A stretch of DNA of 15,099 nt from Longibacter sp051155795 (GTDB lineage Bacteria > Bacteroidota > Rhodothermia > Rhodothermales > Salinibacteraceae). The stretch is taken from the NCBI RefSeq assembly GCF_051155795.1, contig NZ_DAXETW010000058.1:1-15099 (forward strand). The letters are read 5' to 3'. Under the pieces are notes generated by a model. It was not told the DNA's origin, did no database searches, and saw only the letters and a program-made list of their open reading frames with translations. Shown in pieces: positions 1 to 5,954 of this stretch. How positions within the stretch are numbered: the first letter of the stretch is position 1; each line of letters starts with the position of its first letter. The position numbers and the translations under genes are program-made.

Positions 1-43
1 CTTCGAAGGCCTCCGGCGAGAGGCCGGGCGTGGAGAGATTCAT
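1..43 (-). CDS. Possible N-terminus of a gene leaving the left edge
   Basis: An ATG on the minus strand at 43-41 opens a frame that stays open to the window edge and gives 14 residues, starting MNLSTPGLSPEAFE. Nothing about function can be said. It is proposed because the 190 bases that follow (44-233) hold no other credible gene and the direction agrees with the next five genes. There is no Shine-Dalgarno sequence, but the other genes here lack one too. It could equally be chance. Confidence 0.3.
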   Translation of the reverse strand, partial: MNLSTPGLSPEAFE

Positions 44-171
44 GGGGGCCGGAGAAACTGATTCGACATTGTCGATCGACGCACGGAATGATCAGGGCGC
101 CGATGTTCAACGAAAGTAAAGCATTACGGCCATGCAATGCTTTCAACGATGCCGATTTTGCCTGTCGTACA

Positions 172-194
172 TTCCCGCACACGCGGTGTGGGAA
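172..194. terminator. Imperfect hairpin downstream of the DUF6503-like gene
   Basis: The arms ttcccgcacac and gtgtgggaa pair over nine bases with a two-base bulge and a three-base loop. The hairpin lies about 40 bases after the stop of the minus-strand lipoprotein gene. There is no clear T run on either side, so it is at best a weak terminator or a transcript-end structure. The rest of 44-233 shows only a ten-base perfect palindrome, gtcgatcgac, at 71-80. Confidence 0.3.
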
Positions 195-233
195 CGTCCG
201 AGCATTCGAATGTCTCTGGACGGATAGAGTCGC

Positions 234-1052
234 CTACCGTGGTGTCGGGCGGACATCGATGGAGTCAAGCTCGACCCGCGAGACGTCCTTCAGTGAGGCC
301 TGTCCGAACCGGTCCGGGTACGACTCGAGCGTGGAGGGGGTAATTGTGGAGTCCGTAAAGTTCAAATAATCCGCCACGCGCACGCCTTCAACCTCACGAA
401 CGTTGTACGCTTCTCGAAACCGGTGCCCGGGTTCCTCGCCGCCGAGACCGTAAGCATAGGCGAGAAAGTCCATGCTGCGATCGGTCGTATCGAACCAGTA
501 CACGAATCGGTCTTCCCAGTCCTGCCCGCCCCCTTCGCGGGCGAAGGTGACCTCCACCCGATGATACGGCGTGCCGCGGACCGTGTCGATCCCGAGGCGG
601 CGCGCGTTCACCGCCGGATCCGACAACTTGTACGGGAGCAGCGCAAAATACGCCACGGAATTGACGGTCGTGTTCAGGGCCGCACGCTCATCGGCGGACA
701 GATCGACGACCCGACCATCCACCGACCGGTAGAGACTGTCGTTCGACAGCACGTCCCTGACGCGGCGCCCCGTGGTGTCCATAAATATGCGCTCATAGCG
801 AAATTGCCCGTGATCGTGGAAGAGCCGAAACCGCGCTCCGCGAAAGGTAAAGGCCACAACCGAGGTGTCGATGATGCCGCCGCCATGTGCTGAAATCGCC
901 TCGGCAAGGAGCGAGTCTGCGGCCATGGAGCCTGCGCTTTCTTCTGACATCGATGGTTCGTCCGACGTGCAGGCAGGGACGAGGAGCAGGAGCGCGGCGA
1001 CGGCACCGAGGAGGCCGTGACGAAGCTCTTGCTGCGAGGGAAGCAGAGGCAT
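234..1052 (-). CDS. DUF6503-like lipoprotein
   Basis: The 272-aa product has a lipoprotein signal: a hydrophobic stretch (residues 14-27) ending in VPAC, with the lipidated Cys at 28, then a Ser/Glu-rich linker. It is therefore probably anchored in the envelope, periplasm-facing. The mature part (about 46-235) has the pattern I associate with DUF6503 proteins of Bacteroidota: AISAHGG near 52-58, FTFRG near 68-72, a YF-LP segment near 135-140, YHRVEVTF near 163-170, VYWFDTTD near 184-191, DFLAYAYG near 195-202 and RFREAYN near 211-217. No catalytic residues are evident and no function is known to me. The ATG at 1052 is chosen because the signal peptide begins there. It lies 37 bases beyond the terminator of the upstream gene, so it may have its own promoter or depend on read-through. 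The family call rests on recalled patterns, not a search. Confidence 0.75.
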   Translation of the reverse strand: MPLLPSQQELRHGLLGAVAALLLLVPACTSDEPSMSEESAGSMAADSLLAEAISAHGGGIIDTSVVAFTFRGARFRLFHDHGQFRYERIFMDTTGRRVRDVLSNDSLYRSVDGRVVDLSADERAALNTTVNSVAYFALLPYKLSDPAVNARRLGIDTVRGTPYHRVEVTFAREGGGQDWEDRFVYWFDTTDRSMDFLAYAYGLGGEEPGHRFREAYNVREVEGVRVADYLNFTDSTITPSTLESYPDRFGQASLKDVSRVELDSIDVRPTPR

Positions 1053-1088
1053 AAACTGATCGGAAAAGCCGAAAGAGTGGTCTGGTGG

Positions 1089-1129
1089 AAAACACGTCCG
1101 GCGTCCCGGGGGCTCCGAGACGCCGGGAC
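1089..1129 (-). terminator. Intrinsic terminator after the DUF2911 gene
   Basis: On the minus strand, gtcccggcgtc (from 1129-1119) pairs with gacgccggac (1105-1096), a ten-pair GC-rich stem with one bulged base and a 13-base loop. It is followed after GTG by TTTT (the A run at 1089-1092 on the plus strand). It sits about 60 bases past the DUF2911 stop and before the DUF6503-like gene, so it probably ends the upstream transcript. Confidence 0.7.
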
Positions 1130-1189
1130 GGATGACGGACCTGCCGGCCGTTCAAGTGCATGTGCTGACCGGTCGGACGAATTGTTGAG

Positions 1190-2080
1190 TCACCGTGAGC
1201 GCCACGCCTCCAGGTCTGAGGTGAGTCCATCGAGACCGCGCGGCGCTTCGTCCATCGCGCCGGCGATCTCCACCGCGCGCTCCGCCGTTTGAATGGCGGC
1301 ATCGTACGAACCGTTCTTCGCCTGCAGGCGGGCCTTCACGGCGAGGCCAGGAAACGTCTCTTCCATCTGAAGCGACGCGTCCGCCCAGGTCAGCGCTTTT
1401 TCCGTCAACAGGTCGTTCTGAAGGGCATATCCCGCGTACCGAAGCGGCACCTGCCAGTTTTCCGCTGTCTCGACAGCGGTGTCCCCGCGCTCGGCGATGA
1501 TATCACGCGTGTTCACTCGGATGTCGAGCGGTACGTGCGTTTCGTCCCACATCAACGTCAGGGTTGCCGACGTGTCGGTGATGTTGGAAAAGCCGAAGGT
1601 GAGGCGCTCATGCATGGGGCCGGACGCGGGCTCCGCCGTCAGGCGGACGACATCTTTGCTCTCATCGTAACTGTACGCGCCCCACTGCTCCACCGTATCG
1701 TTCAGAATGATCGTCCACTCGTCCTCGCCCGGCACGGTAAAGAAGCTGTAGGTACCGGCGTCGACGGTCGTGCCCTGAATGGTTATGGGCGTTGAAAAGG
1801 CGATGGCCGTGGCCTCGTTGGCGCCCGTCCGCCAGACGTCGCCATAGGGCACGAGGTTGCCGAACACGTCGCGATCGCGAACGGCCGGGCGGCCGTAGTG
1901 CACGTCAACAGTCGTGACGCCGATCGTCTGGCTGACGCTGGCGTTGGGACTTACGCGCGGCAGCATCGACCCGCGCTCCTGGGCCGTTGCGGTGTTCGGG
2001 ACGGCAAACGCGAAAAGAGCGAGAATGCAGAGGCAACTCGTGATCCGGGTAACTCGACGAAAGGTCGGCATAATCGGCAT
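1190..2080 (-). CDS. DUF2911 domain secreted protein with helical C-terminus
   Basis: The 296-aa product has a Sec signal peptide (hydrophobic core about 12-28) with probable cleavage after ATA at 31-33, before Gln34, so it is exported. Residues 40-185 carry the DUF2911 pattern: PRVSPNASVSQTIG near 41-54, VDVHYGRPAVR near 58-68, LVPYGDVWRTGANEAT at 76-91, DAGTYSFFTVPGE at 107-119 and WTIILN at 122-127. The remainder (about 200-296) is helical, with a TPR-like repeat (YDAAIQTAERAVEIA). DUF2911 has no established reaction that I know of. The frame is open farther upstream to 2209, but those extra residues are basic and unlike a signal peptide. The ATG at 2080 is preferred, and an in-frame ATG at 2071 is nearly as likely. 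The gene lies 145 bases downstream of tspO and ends before a terminator. Confidence 0.85.
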   Translation of the reverse strand: MPIMPTFRRVTRITSCLCILALFAFAVPNTATAQERGSMLPRVSPNASVSQTIGVTTVDVHYGRPAVRDRDVFGNLVPYGDVWRTGANEATAIAFSTPITIQGTTVDAGTYSFFTVPGEDEWTIILNDTVEQWGAYSYDESKDVVRLTAEPASGPMHERLTFGFSNITDTSATLTLMWDETHVPLDIRVNTRDIIAERGDTAVETAENWQVPLRYAGYALQNDLLTEKALTWADASLQMEETFPGLAVKARLQAKNGSYDAAIQTAERAVEIAGAMDEAPRGLDGLTSDLEAWRSR

Positions 2081-2155
2081 CGAAGAAAGCGAGGGATCAG
2101 GGTGAAAGTGATGCAGGGTGCAATTCATTCGATCGTGTGCACGCCGGTTGGCGGC

Positions 2156-2172
2156 CACGGGTTCGATCCGTG
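2156..2172. other. Small inverted repeat between tspO and the DUF2911 gene
   Basis: cacgg and ccgtg flank the seven-base loop gttcgat. It looks superficially like a tRNA T-arm, but the loop register is wrong and no acceptor, D or anticodon arms surround it. It may be a weak structure in the 145-base spacer 2081-2225. No other signal was recognised there. Confidence 0.2.
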
Positions 2173-2225
2173 AATGGATGGTTGCGTTCAGACGCACCGC
2201 CAGACGCACCGCGCGAGACCGGCCG

Positions 2226-2705
2226 CTACCATCCGTTCAGCCACAGGAGCGCTGCGTTCAGGGCAGTGGCGTAGGCGACCCACGCCAGGTACGGCCAGAG
2301 GAGCCATCCCGCCCACCGATGGCAGCGACGGAACCGGCGGAGCGTGACGAAGAGCGCGATGAGCAGCAGCAGGATGACGATCAGACCGCCCCCGATGGAT
2401 TGAAGCCCGAAGAAAAGGATCGACCATGCCCCGTTCAGCACGAGCTGGACGACGTATGCAGTCAGCGCCATCTGAACGGTCGCGCGTCTTGGGCCGCGCG
2501 TCCACACAAGCCAAGACGCGATCCCCATAATCGCATACAGGGAAATCCAGACCGGCGCGAAGACGGCGTCAGGAGGTGTAAACCACGGCTTCGTCAACGT
2601 CGGGTACCACGTTGTCACGGATGACTGCGTTGCCACCGCGGCAACGGCCCCGACGGCCTCCGGAATCAGCACGGCGACAACGAACGCAGCGATGCGGCGA
2701 ACCAT
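2226..2705 (-). CDS. tspO: TspO/MBR family tryptophan-rich membrane protein
   Basis: The 159-aa protein is the usual length for TspO, with five predicted membrane helices (about 5-25, 46-68, 80-99, 105-121 and 133-155). Family signatures are in order: WYPTLTKPWFTPP at 33-45, the helix containing APVW and MGIASW at 50-65, QLVLNGAWSILFF at 87-99 and the last helix WPYLAWVAYATALNAALLWLN at 137-157 (split here: WPYLAWVAYATAL, then NAALLWLN). TspO proteins are inner- or outer-membrane proteins that bind porphyrins and related ligands and often act as stress regulators. A link to heme metabolism is suggestive because hemB lies 3 kb away, but the two genes are not in one operon. AGGA sits two bases before the ATG, too close for a normal Shine-Dalgarno. 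The gene is 91 bases downstream of hisI on the same strand. Confidence 0.93.
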   Translation of the reverse strand: MVRRIAAFVVAVLIPEAVGAVAAVATQSSVTTWYPTLTKPWFTPPDAVFAPVWISLYAIMGIASWLVWTRGPRRATVQMALTAYVVQLVLNGAWSILFFGLQSIGGGLIVILLLLIALFVTLRRFRRCHRWAGWLLWPYLAWVAYATALNAALLWLNGW

Positions 2706-2743
2706 TTCCTACTGAATCCAAGAACGTGTTCACAATGAGGCAA

Positions 2744-2780
2744 CCCACACCGGCGCTGATCCTGGCGTGCAGCCGGTGGG
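2744..2780 (-). terminator. Weak hairpin between hisI and tspO
   Basis: cccacaccggc (2744-2754) and gccggtggg (2772-2780) pair over nine bases with a two-base bulge and a 17-base loop. On the minus strand it is followed by a mildly T-rich stretch without a clean run. It could attenuate transcription from hisI into tspO. Confidence 0.3.
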
Positions 2781-2796
2781 CACGACACGAGACCGC

Positions 2797-3189
2797 TCAC
2801 CCGTACGCTTCGTCGGGATCGAACGCCATTTCTCCGTCCTCCTGCCATCCGTCGTTCGAGGCGCGGCGGAAAAAGCAGGAGTGGTGTCCGGTATGACAGG
2901 CGCCTCCCTTCTGCGTTACTCGAAACAGGAGGGCATCCCCGTCGCAGTCGAGACGCACCGACCGCACCGCCTGCGTGTTTCCGCTCGTAGCGCCTTTGAC
3001 CCAGACTTCCTCCCGCGAGCGGCTCCAGTACGTCATCCGACCCGTTTTGAGCGTAAGGGCCAGTGTATTCTCGTTCATAAAGGCCATCATCAGGACCTCA
3101 TCAGTCTCGTCGTCCTGTACGATGGCGGCCACGAGCCCGTCATCGTCGAACTGCACGTGGTCGAGCAAGGCATCGGGAGCGTCGATCAT
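2797..3189 (-). CDS. hisI: Phosphoribosyl-AMP cyclohydrolase
   Basis: HisI opens the adenine ring of phosphoribosyl-AMP, the third step of histidine synthesis, in the cytoplasm. The 130-aa protein is a stand-alone HisI without a fused HisE domain. Conserved blocks are clear: MMAFMN at 34-39, TYWSRSR at 53-59, VWVKGATSGNTQ at 62-73, DCDGDALL at 81-88 with the metal-binding Asp81/Asp83/Asp85, and GGACHTGHHSCFF at 95-107. Cys82, Cys98 and Cys105 match the zinc ligands. The acidic composition and acidic tail (DPDEAYG) fit a salt-adapted proteome. The ATG at 3189 overlaps the stop of yidD as ATGA, which suggests translational coupling. No other his gene is in the window, so hisI is separated from the rest of the pathway here. 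Confidence 0.96.
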   Translation of the reverse strand: MIDAPDALLDHVQFDDDGLVAAIVQDDETDEVLMMAFMNENTLALTLKTGRMTYWSRSREEVWVKGATSGNTQAVRSVRLDCDGDALLFRVTQKGGACHTGHHSCFFRRASNDGWQEDGEMAFDPDEAYG

Positions 3190-3563
3190 TCGTCGGGGCG
3201 GTGGGCGTGGGAAGAAGCGGCGGTGGGTTCGCGAGTATCGTCACATTCCGCGGAGGCGCGGTCGATGGCATCGGAGGACCGGGACATCGACGCGTCGTTC
3301 GCGGGCATCGGCTCCCCGAACCACCGCGGCGGGTCGTACCCGTGCCCACCCCAGGGATGGCAGCGGCCGAGACGATAGATCGTCAGCACGAGGCCCCGGA
3401 TGGCGCCGTACTCACGGAACGCCTGTATACTGTAGGTCGAACAGGTCGGTTGAAAGCGGCACGTCGACGGAAGGTGCGGCGACACCAGGAGCTGGTAGCC
3501 GCGGACAAGCCCGATGAACAGCAGTCTCGGGATTCGCATCAAAAAGATCAACATCTGGCGCAT
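3186..3563 (-). CDS. yidD: YidD membrane protein insertion efficiency factor
   Basis: YidD is a small membrane-associated protein thought to help YidC/Sec insert inner-membrane proteins. The 125-aa product has the whole family core at about residues 9-80: an amphipathic hydrophobic start (RIPRLLFIGLVRGYQ), SPHLPSTCRFQPTCSTYSIQAF with the conserved cysteines at 35 and 41, and RLGRCHPWGGHGYDP with Cys68. After the core comes a roughly 45-residue polar, Ser/Asp/Glu-rich tail absent from short YidD proteins. The frame is open upstream to 3773, but that extension is low-complexity and basic. The ATG at 3563 fits the family start, with ATGs at 3554 and 3539 as alternatives. Unlike the common rpmH-rnpA-yidD order, it stands divergent from cysS and overlaps hisI by four bases. 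Confidence 0.93.
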   Translation of the reverse strand: MRQMLIFLMRIPRLLFIGLVRGYQLLVSPHLPSTCRFQPTCSTYSIQAFREYGAIRGLVLTIYRLGRCHPWGGHGYDPPRWFGEPMPANDASMSRSSDAIDRASAECDDTREPTAASSHAHRPDE

Positions 3564-3593
3564 GGTCGCGGGCGGGCCGGGACGGCAAAACGT

Positions 3594-3619
3594 GGTGGGG
3601 GCTAAACGCTCCCCCCGCC
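3594..3619. other. GC-rich hairpin in the yidD leader
   Basis: ggtggggg (3594-3601) pairs with cccccgcc (3612-3619) over eight bases including one T-G pair, with a ten-base loop. It lies 31 bases ahead of the yidD ATG and would be in its leader if transcription starts farther upstream. Its function is unknown. Confidence 0.35.
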
Positions 3620-3620
3620 G

Positions 3621-3634
3621 GTGGGTTCGCCCAC
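3621..3634. other. TTCG-loop hairpin in the yidD-cysS divergent region
   Basis: gtggg and cccac close a TTCG tetraloop on the plus strand, a very stable RNA loop type if transcribed toward cysS. The flanking ccg and cgg could extend the stem past a short bulge. It is about 160 bases ahead of cysS. The divergent region 3564-3793 must hold the promoters of both genes, but no convincing promoter boxes were recognised. Confidence 0.35.
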
Positions 3635-3689
3635 TGACCGGTACGAGCCTACCCCATAAACCTCCCGGCCTCTTCACGCCAGACGCCAC

Positions 3690-3754
3690 CGCGACCGGCA
3701 CAATCGCGGACGCACCGTGTACGGATTCACCGGTTGCCGATCTTGCCGGTCGCG
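3690..3754. promoter_or_regulatory. Long inverted repeat ahead of cysS
   Basis: cgcgaccggca (3690-3700) and tgccggtcgcg (3744-3754) are perfect 11-base complements separated by 43 bases. The loop itself contains ccgt/acgg (3715-3724). The structure ends 39 bases before the cysS ATG, so it could be a folded leader element or a protein-binding site. It shows none of the conserved T-box features known from Firmicutes aminoacyl-tRNA synthetase leaders. Confidence 0.4.
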
Positions 3755-3793
3755 CGCTCTCGCCCCATTCCACCGCACCCGTTCCCGTCCCGC

Positions 3794-5332
3794 ATGGCCG
3801 ATCGTACGCTGCGTCTCTACAATACGCTCACCCGCACGACCGAGACGGTAGAGCCTCAAGAGGAGGAACACCTCCGCTTTTACAGCTGCGGTCCGACCGT
3901 TTATAACTACGCGCACATCGGCAATTTCCGGTCGTTTCTCACCGCCGATCTGATTCTTCGAACGGCCCGAGCCATCGGCTGGAAGACGACGTATGTGAGC
4001 AACATCACTGACGTCGGGCACCTGACGCAGGACGACCTGATGGATCCGTCCGGGGAAGACCGGATGGCGCAGGCACTGGAACGAGAAGGTGAGCGTTTTG
4101 CCAACATCTACGACCTGGCGCGCTACTATAGCGACGCCCTGCTCCGCGACTGGCACGCGCTCAATCTACGAGATCCGGACGTCCGCCCCCGGGCCACCGA
4201 GCATGTCACGGACCAGCTCGAAGCCGTCATCAAGCTGGTCGACAGCGGGCACGCCTACGTGACAGACAAAGGCGTCTACTTCTCCGTAGAAACGGCGCCG
4301 GACTACGGAAAGCTAAGCGGCAACCGGGAGGCGGAGCAACTCCAGGCCACCGAGCGCGACATCGTCGAGGACGAGGGCAAACGCGACCCACGGGATTTTG
4401 CCCTCTGGAAGCTCGACGAGAACCATCTCATGAAATGGCACAGCCCGTGGGGATGGGGGTACCCCGGCTGGCATATCGAGTGTAGCGTGATGGGCATGCG
4501 CTACCTCGGCGATCAGTTCGACCTGCACGCCGGAGGGGAAGACCTCATTTTCCCCCACCATGAGTGCGAGGTCGCCCAGAATGAAGCGCTCGCCGGTCAT
4601 GAAGTCATCCCCTACTGGGTGCACACCCGCTTCCTGCAGGTCGAGGGCGAGAAGATGTCGAAGTCGAAAGGCAATTTCTACACCGTCCGCGACCTGATCG
4701 CCCCGGACCCGGACGACGAGCACGTACCGGATGCCATTCGGCAACAGGGCGGGGTCGACCCGCTCGCCCTCCGGTACACCCTGCTGAGCGGGCAGTACCG
4801 GAAGCCATTTAACTTCACCCTCAAAACGCTGCGAGACAGCGCACAGGCCGTAAAACGGTACCGGGACGTGCAGGCGCGGCTGGACGAGGCGCTGGACTCG
4901 GCCTCCGGCGCAGCCGCATCGTTTGGACTCGCCGAATCGCTGCGTGAGAGTTACGAGGAGGTGCTCGACGCGATGTGCGACGACCTGAATACGCCGGGGG
5001 CGCTGGCCGCAGCGCTGAAGGGGGTAAAAGCCATCGAAAAGGCCGACGCGCTCTCGACCGCAGAAGCCCGGACTGCAACCGAGTGGCTCCACGATATCAA
5101 CGACCTGCTCGGTATCGTCGAGCCGGAGCACGCCGTGGCCGAGCGGACCGGCGGATCCGACGAAGACGATGCCTTCGCCGAACGGGTTGAATCCCTCGTC
5201 CAGGAACGCGCCGACGCCCGGTCGGCCGGTGATTACGACCGAGCGGACGCCATCCGTGACCAGCTGGACGAGATGGGCGTTGAAGTGAAGGACAACCCCG
5301 ACGGCACCACGTGGGAGCGCAAGGGCCTCTGA
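3794..5332 (+). CDS. cysS: Cysteinyl-tRNA synthetase
   Basis: CysS charges tRNA-Cys with cysteine in the cytoplasm; it is a class I synthetase. The 512-aa product is slightly longer than the usual 460-490. The catalytic fold starts at LRLYNTLTR (6-14). The HIGH-type motif reads HIGN at 41-44. Zinc ligands match the known pattern: Cys32 (SCGPTVY), Cys230 (WHIECSVMG), His255 and Glu259 (FPHHECE). KMSKS is at 287-291 in EKMSKSKGNFYTV. An insert rich in Asp/Gln follows (about 303-321), then the helical DALR-type domain (about 345-440). The end, about 459-512, carries the typical ARSAGDYDRADAIR-DQL helix. The ATG at 3794 matches the family N-terminus; the frame is open from a TTG at 3734, but that extension is not conserved. 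The next gene repeats this protein's last 50 residues. Confidence 0.97.
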   Translation: MADRTLRLYNTLTRTTETVEPQEEEHLRFYSCGPTVYNYAHIGNFRSFLTADLILRTARAIGWKTTYVSNITDVGHLTQDDLMDPSGEDRMAQALEREGERFANIYDLARYYSDALLRDWHALNLRDPDVRPRATEHVTDQLEAVIKLVDSGHAYVTDKGVYFSVETAPDYGKLSGNREAEQLQATERDIVEDEGKRDPRDFALWKLDENHLMKWHSPWGWGYPGWHIECSVMGMRYLGDQFDLHAGGEDLIFPHHECEVAQNEALAGHEVIPYWVHTRFLQVEGEKMSKSKGNFYTVRDLIAPDPDDEHVPDAIRQQGGVDPLALRYTLLSGQYRKPFNFTLKTLRDSAQAVKRYRDVQARLDEALDSASGAAASFGLAESLRESYEEVLDAMCDDLNTPGALAAALKGVKAIEKADALSTAEARTATEWLHDINDLLGIVEPEHAVAERTGGSDEDDAFAERVESLVQERADARSAGDYDRADAIRDQLDEMGVEVKDNPDGTTWERKGL

Positions 5333-5344
5333 TCCCCGGATCAG
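5329..5344. other. Perfect palindrome spanning the cysS stop
   Basis: ctgatcc and ggatcag are perfect seven-base complements around two C residues, overlapping the TGA stop of cysS (5330-5332). No T run follows, so it is not a standard terminator. It could stall ribosomes or RNases at the end of the message. Confidence 0.3.
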
Positions 5345-5396
5345 CCCGCGCCTCACGGACACACCGCGCGAGGCGAGAGTACCCGTTATTAGCCGC

Positions 5397-5425
5397 TCTC
5401 GGCCTTCCGGTCTAAGGCCAAGAGA
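5397..5425 (+). terminator. Hairpin between cysS and the small CysS-like gene
   Basis: tctcggcctt (5397-5406) pairs with aaggcc-aa-gaga (5414-5425): six plus four pairs with an AA bulge and a seven-base loop. It stands 25 bases before the GTG start of the next gene. There is no T tail, so an attenuator or processing structure is as likely as a terminator. Confidence 0.3.
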
Positions 5426-5449
5426 CGGCGAACCATTGGCATCCCTCCC

Positions 5450-5704
5450 GTGAACACCGAGCCCCGGGACTCCACGACGCATTCCCGCAATCCGTTTTTT
5501 CTCATCAAACCACACAGTTCTGTGTCTGACGACGCTACCAACGACTTCGACGCCATTGTTCAATCTCTCGTCGACGAACGCGAGGAAGCCCGGGCGGAGG
5601 GCGACTACGATCGCGCCGACGCCATCCGGGAGAAACTGGACGACCTCGGCATCGTCGTAATGGACGATGACGGCGACACGACCTGGCGCCGAGAGGAGGC
5701 GTAG
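5450..5704 (+). CDS. Small protein repeating the CysS C-terminal segment
   Basis: The 84-aa protein starts at GTG. Residues 33-82 align without gaps to CysS residues 461-510, with 28 identities in 50 by my count, including GDYDRADAIR (51-60) unbroken and TTW near the end. The segment is predicted helical and, in CysS, lies at the end of the tRNA-anticodon-side region. There is no catalytic domain. A second GTG at 5522 would give a 60-aa product beginning just before the CysS-like part; the first 24 residues have no recognisable similarity, so the later start is plausible. The gene lies 117 bases after cysS on the same strand and is likely a partial duplication that stayed open. Retained reading frame plus protein-level similarity suggest it is translated. 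Its role is unknown: tRNA or CysS binding is possible but only inference. Confidence 0.72.
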   Translation: MNTEPRDSTTHSRNPFFLIKPHSSVSDDATNDFDAIVQSLVDEREEARAEGDYDRADAIREKLDDLGIVVMDDDGDTTWRREEA

Positions 5705-5730
5705 AGGAAATGGCGAATGCGGAATGACGA
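5703..5730 (+). repeat. Degenerate heptamer tandem repeat after the CysS-like gene
   Basis: Starting inside the stop codon, the sequence reads as seven-base units: agaggaa, atggcga, atgcgga, atgacga. The last three fit the pattern ATGNNGA exactly. A similar array in the same register follows the RND pump gene. Confidence 0.5.
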
Positions 5731-5801
5731 GCTCGAGACGAACGATGTGGAGGCCGACGGCCATGCCGGTTGATAGCCCCAACGCACAACGACGGAGACG
5801 G

Positions 5802-5838
5802 TGCATGTCCACGAGTGATCGTCTGTTTCGTGGATGCA
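5802..5838. promoter_or_regulatory. Inverted repeat upstream of hemB
   Basis: tccacga (5808-5814) and tcgtgga (5828-5834) are perfect complements around a 13-base loop. Four further pairs (tgca 5802-5805 with tgca 5835-5838) extend the stem after a two-base bulge, for eleven pairs in total. It is about 98 bases after the small CysS-like gene and about 117 bases before the hemB ATG. Without a T tail it looks more like an operator or transcript-end hairpin than a classic terminator. The remaining 5731-5954 spacer shows no gene. Confidence 0.4.
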
Positions 5839-5954
5839 TACGTACTTGATCGCAGCACCTACTATTGCCTCTCACGCATGCCTATTCCTCTCAAGCGCCT
5901 CGAACGCATAACGCATCAATCTTAATTCGCAACGCCCCGCCCCCCACACGACCC

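Noticed and set aside
149..167. Near repeat of about 18 bases shared with 3734-3752 (both reading MPILPV in frame)
   Set aside because: Sixteen matches in eighteen are expected a few times by chance in a window of this size, and the copies share no gene context.
88..369. Plus-strand open frame near the left edge
   Set aside because: The translation is rich in Arg, Cys and Ser without domain-like pattern and overlaps the end of the well-supported lipoprotein gene on the other strand.
2150..2175. tRNA T-arm-like sequence with gttcgat loop
   Set aside because: The stem and loop register do not fit a T-arm and no cloverleaf can be drawn around it.
3734..3793. Twenty-residue N-terminal extension of CysS from a TTG
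   Set aside because: CysS proteins begin close to the LYNTLTR motif; the extension is Pro/Arg-rich and overlaps the leader inverted repeat.
4313..5875. Long minus-strand open frame of 520 codons opposite cysS
   Set aside because: It is the antisense of a complete, motif-rich CysS in GC-rich DNA; long antisense frames are expected there and this one has no recognisable domain.
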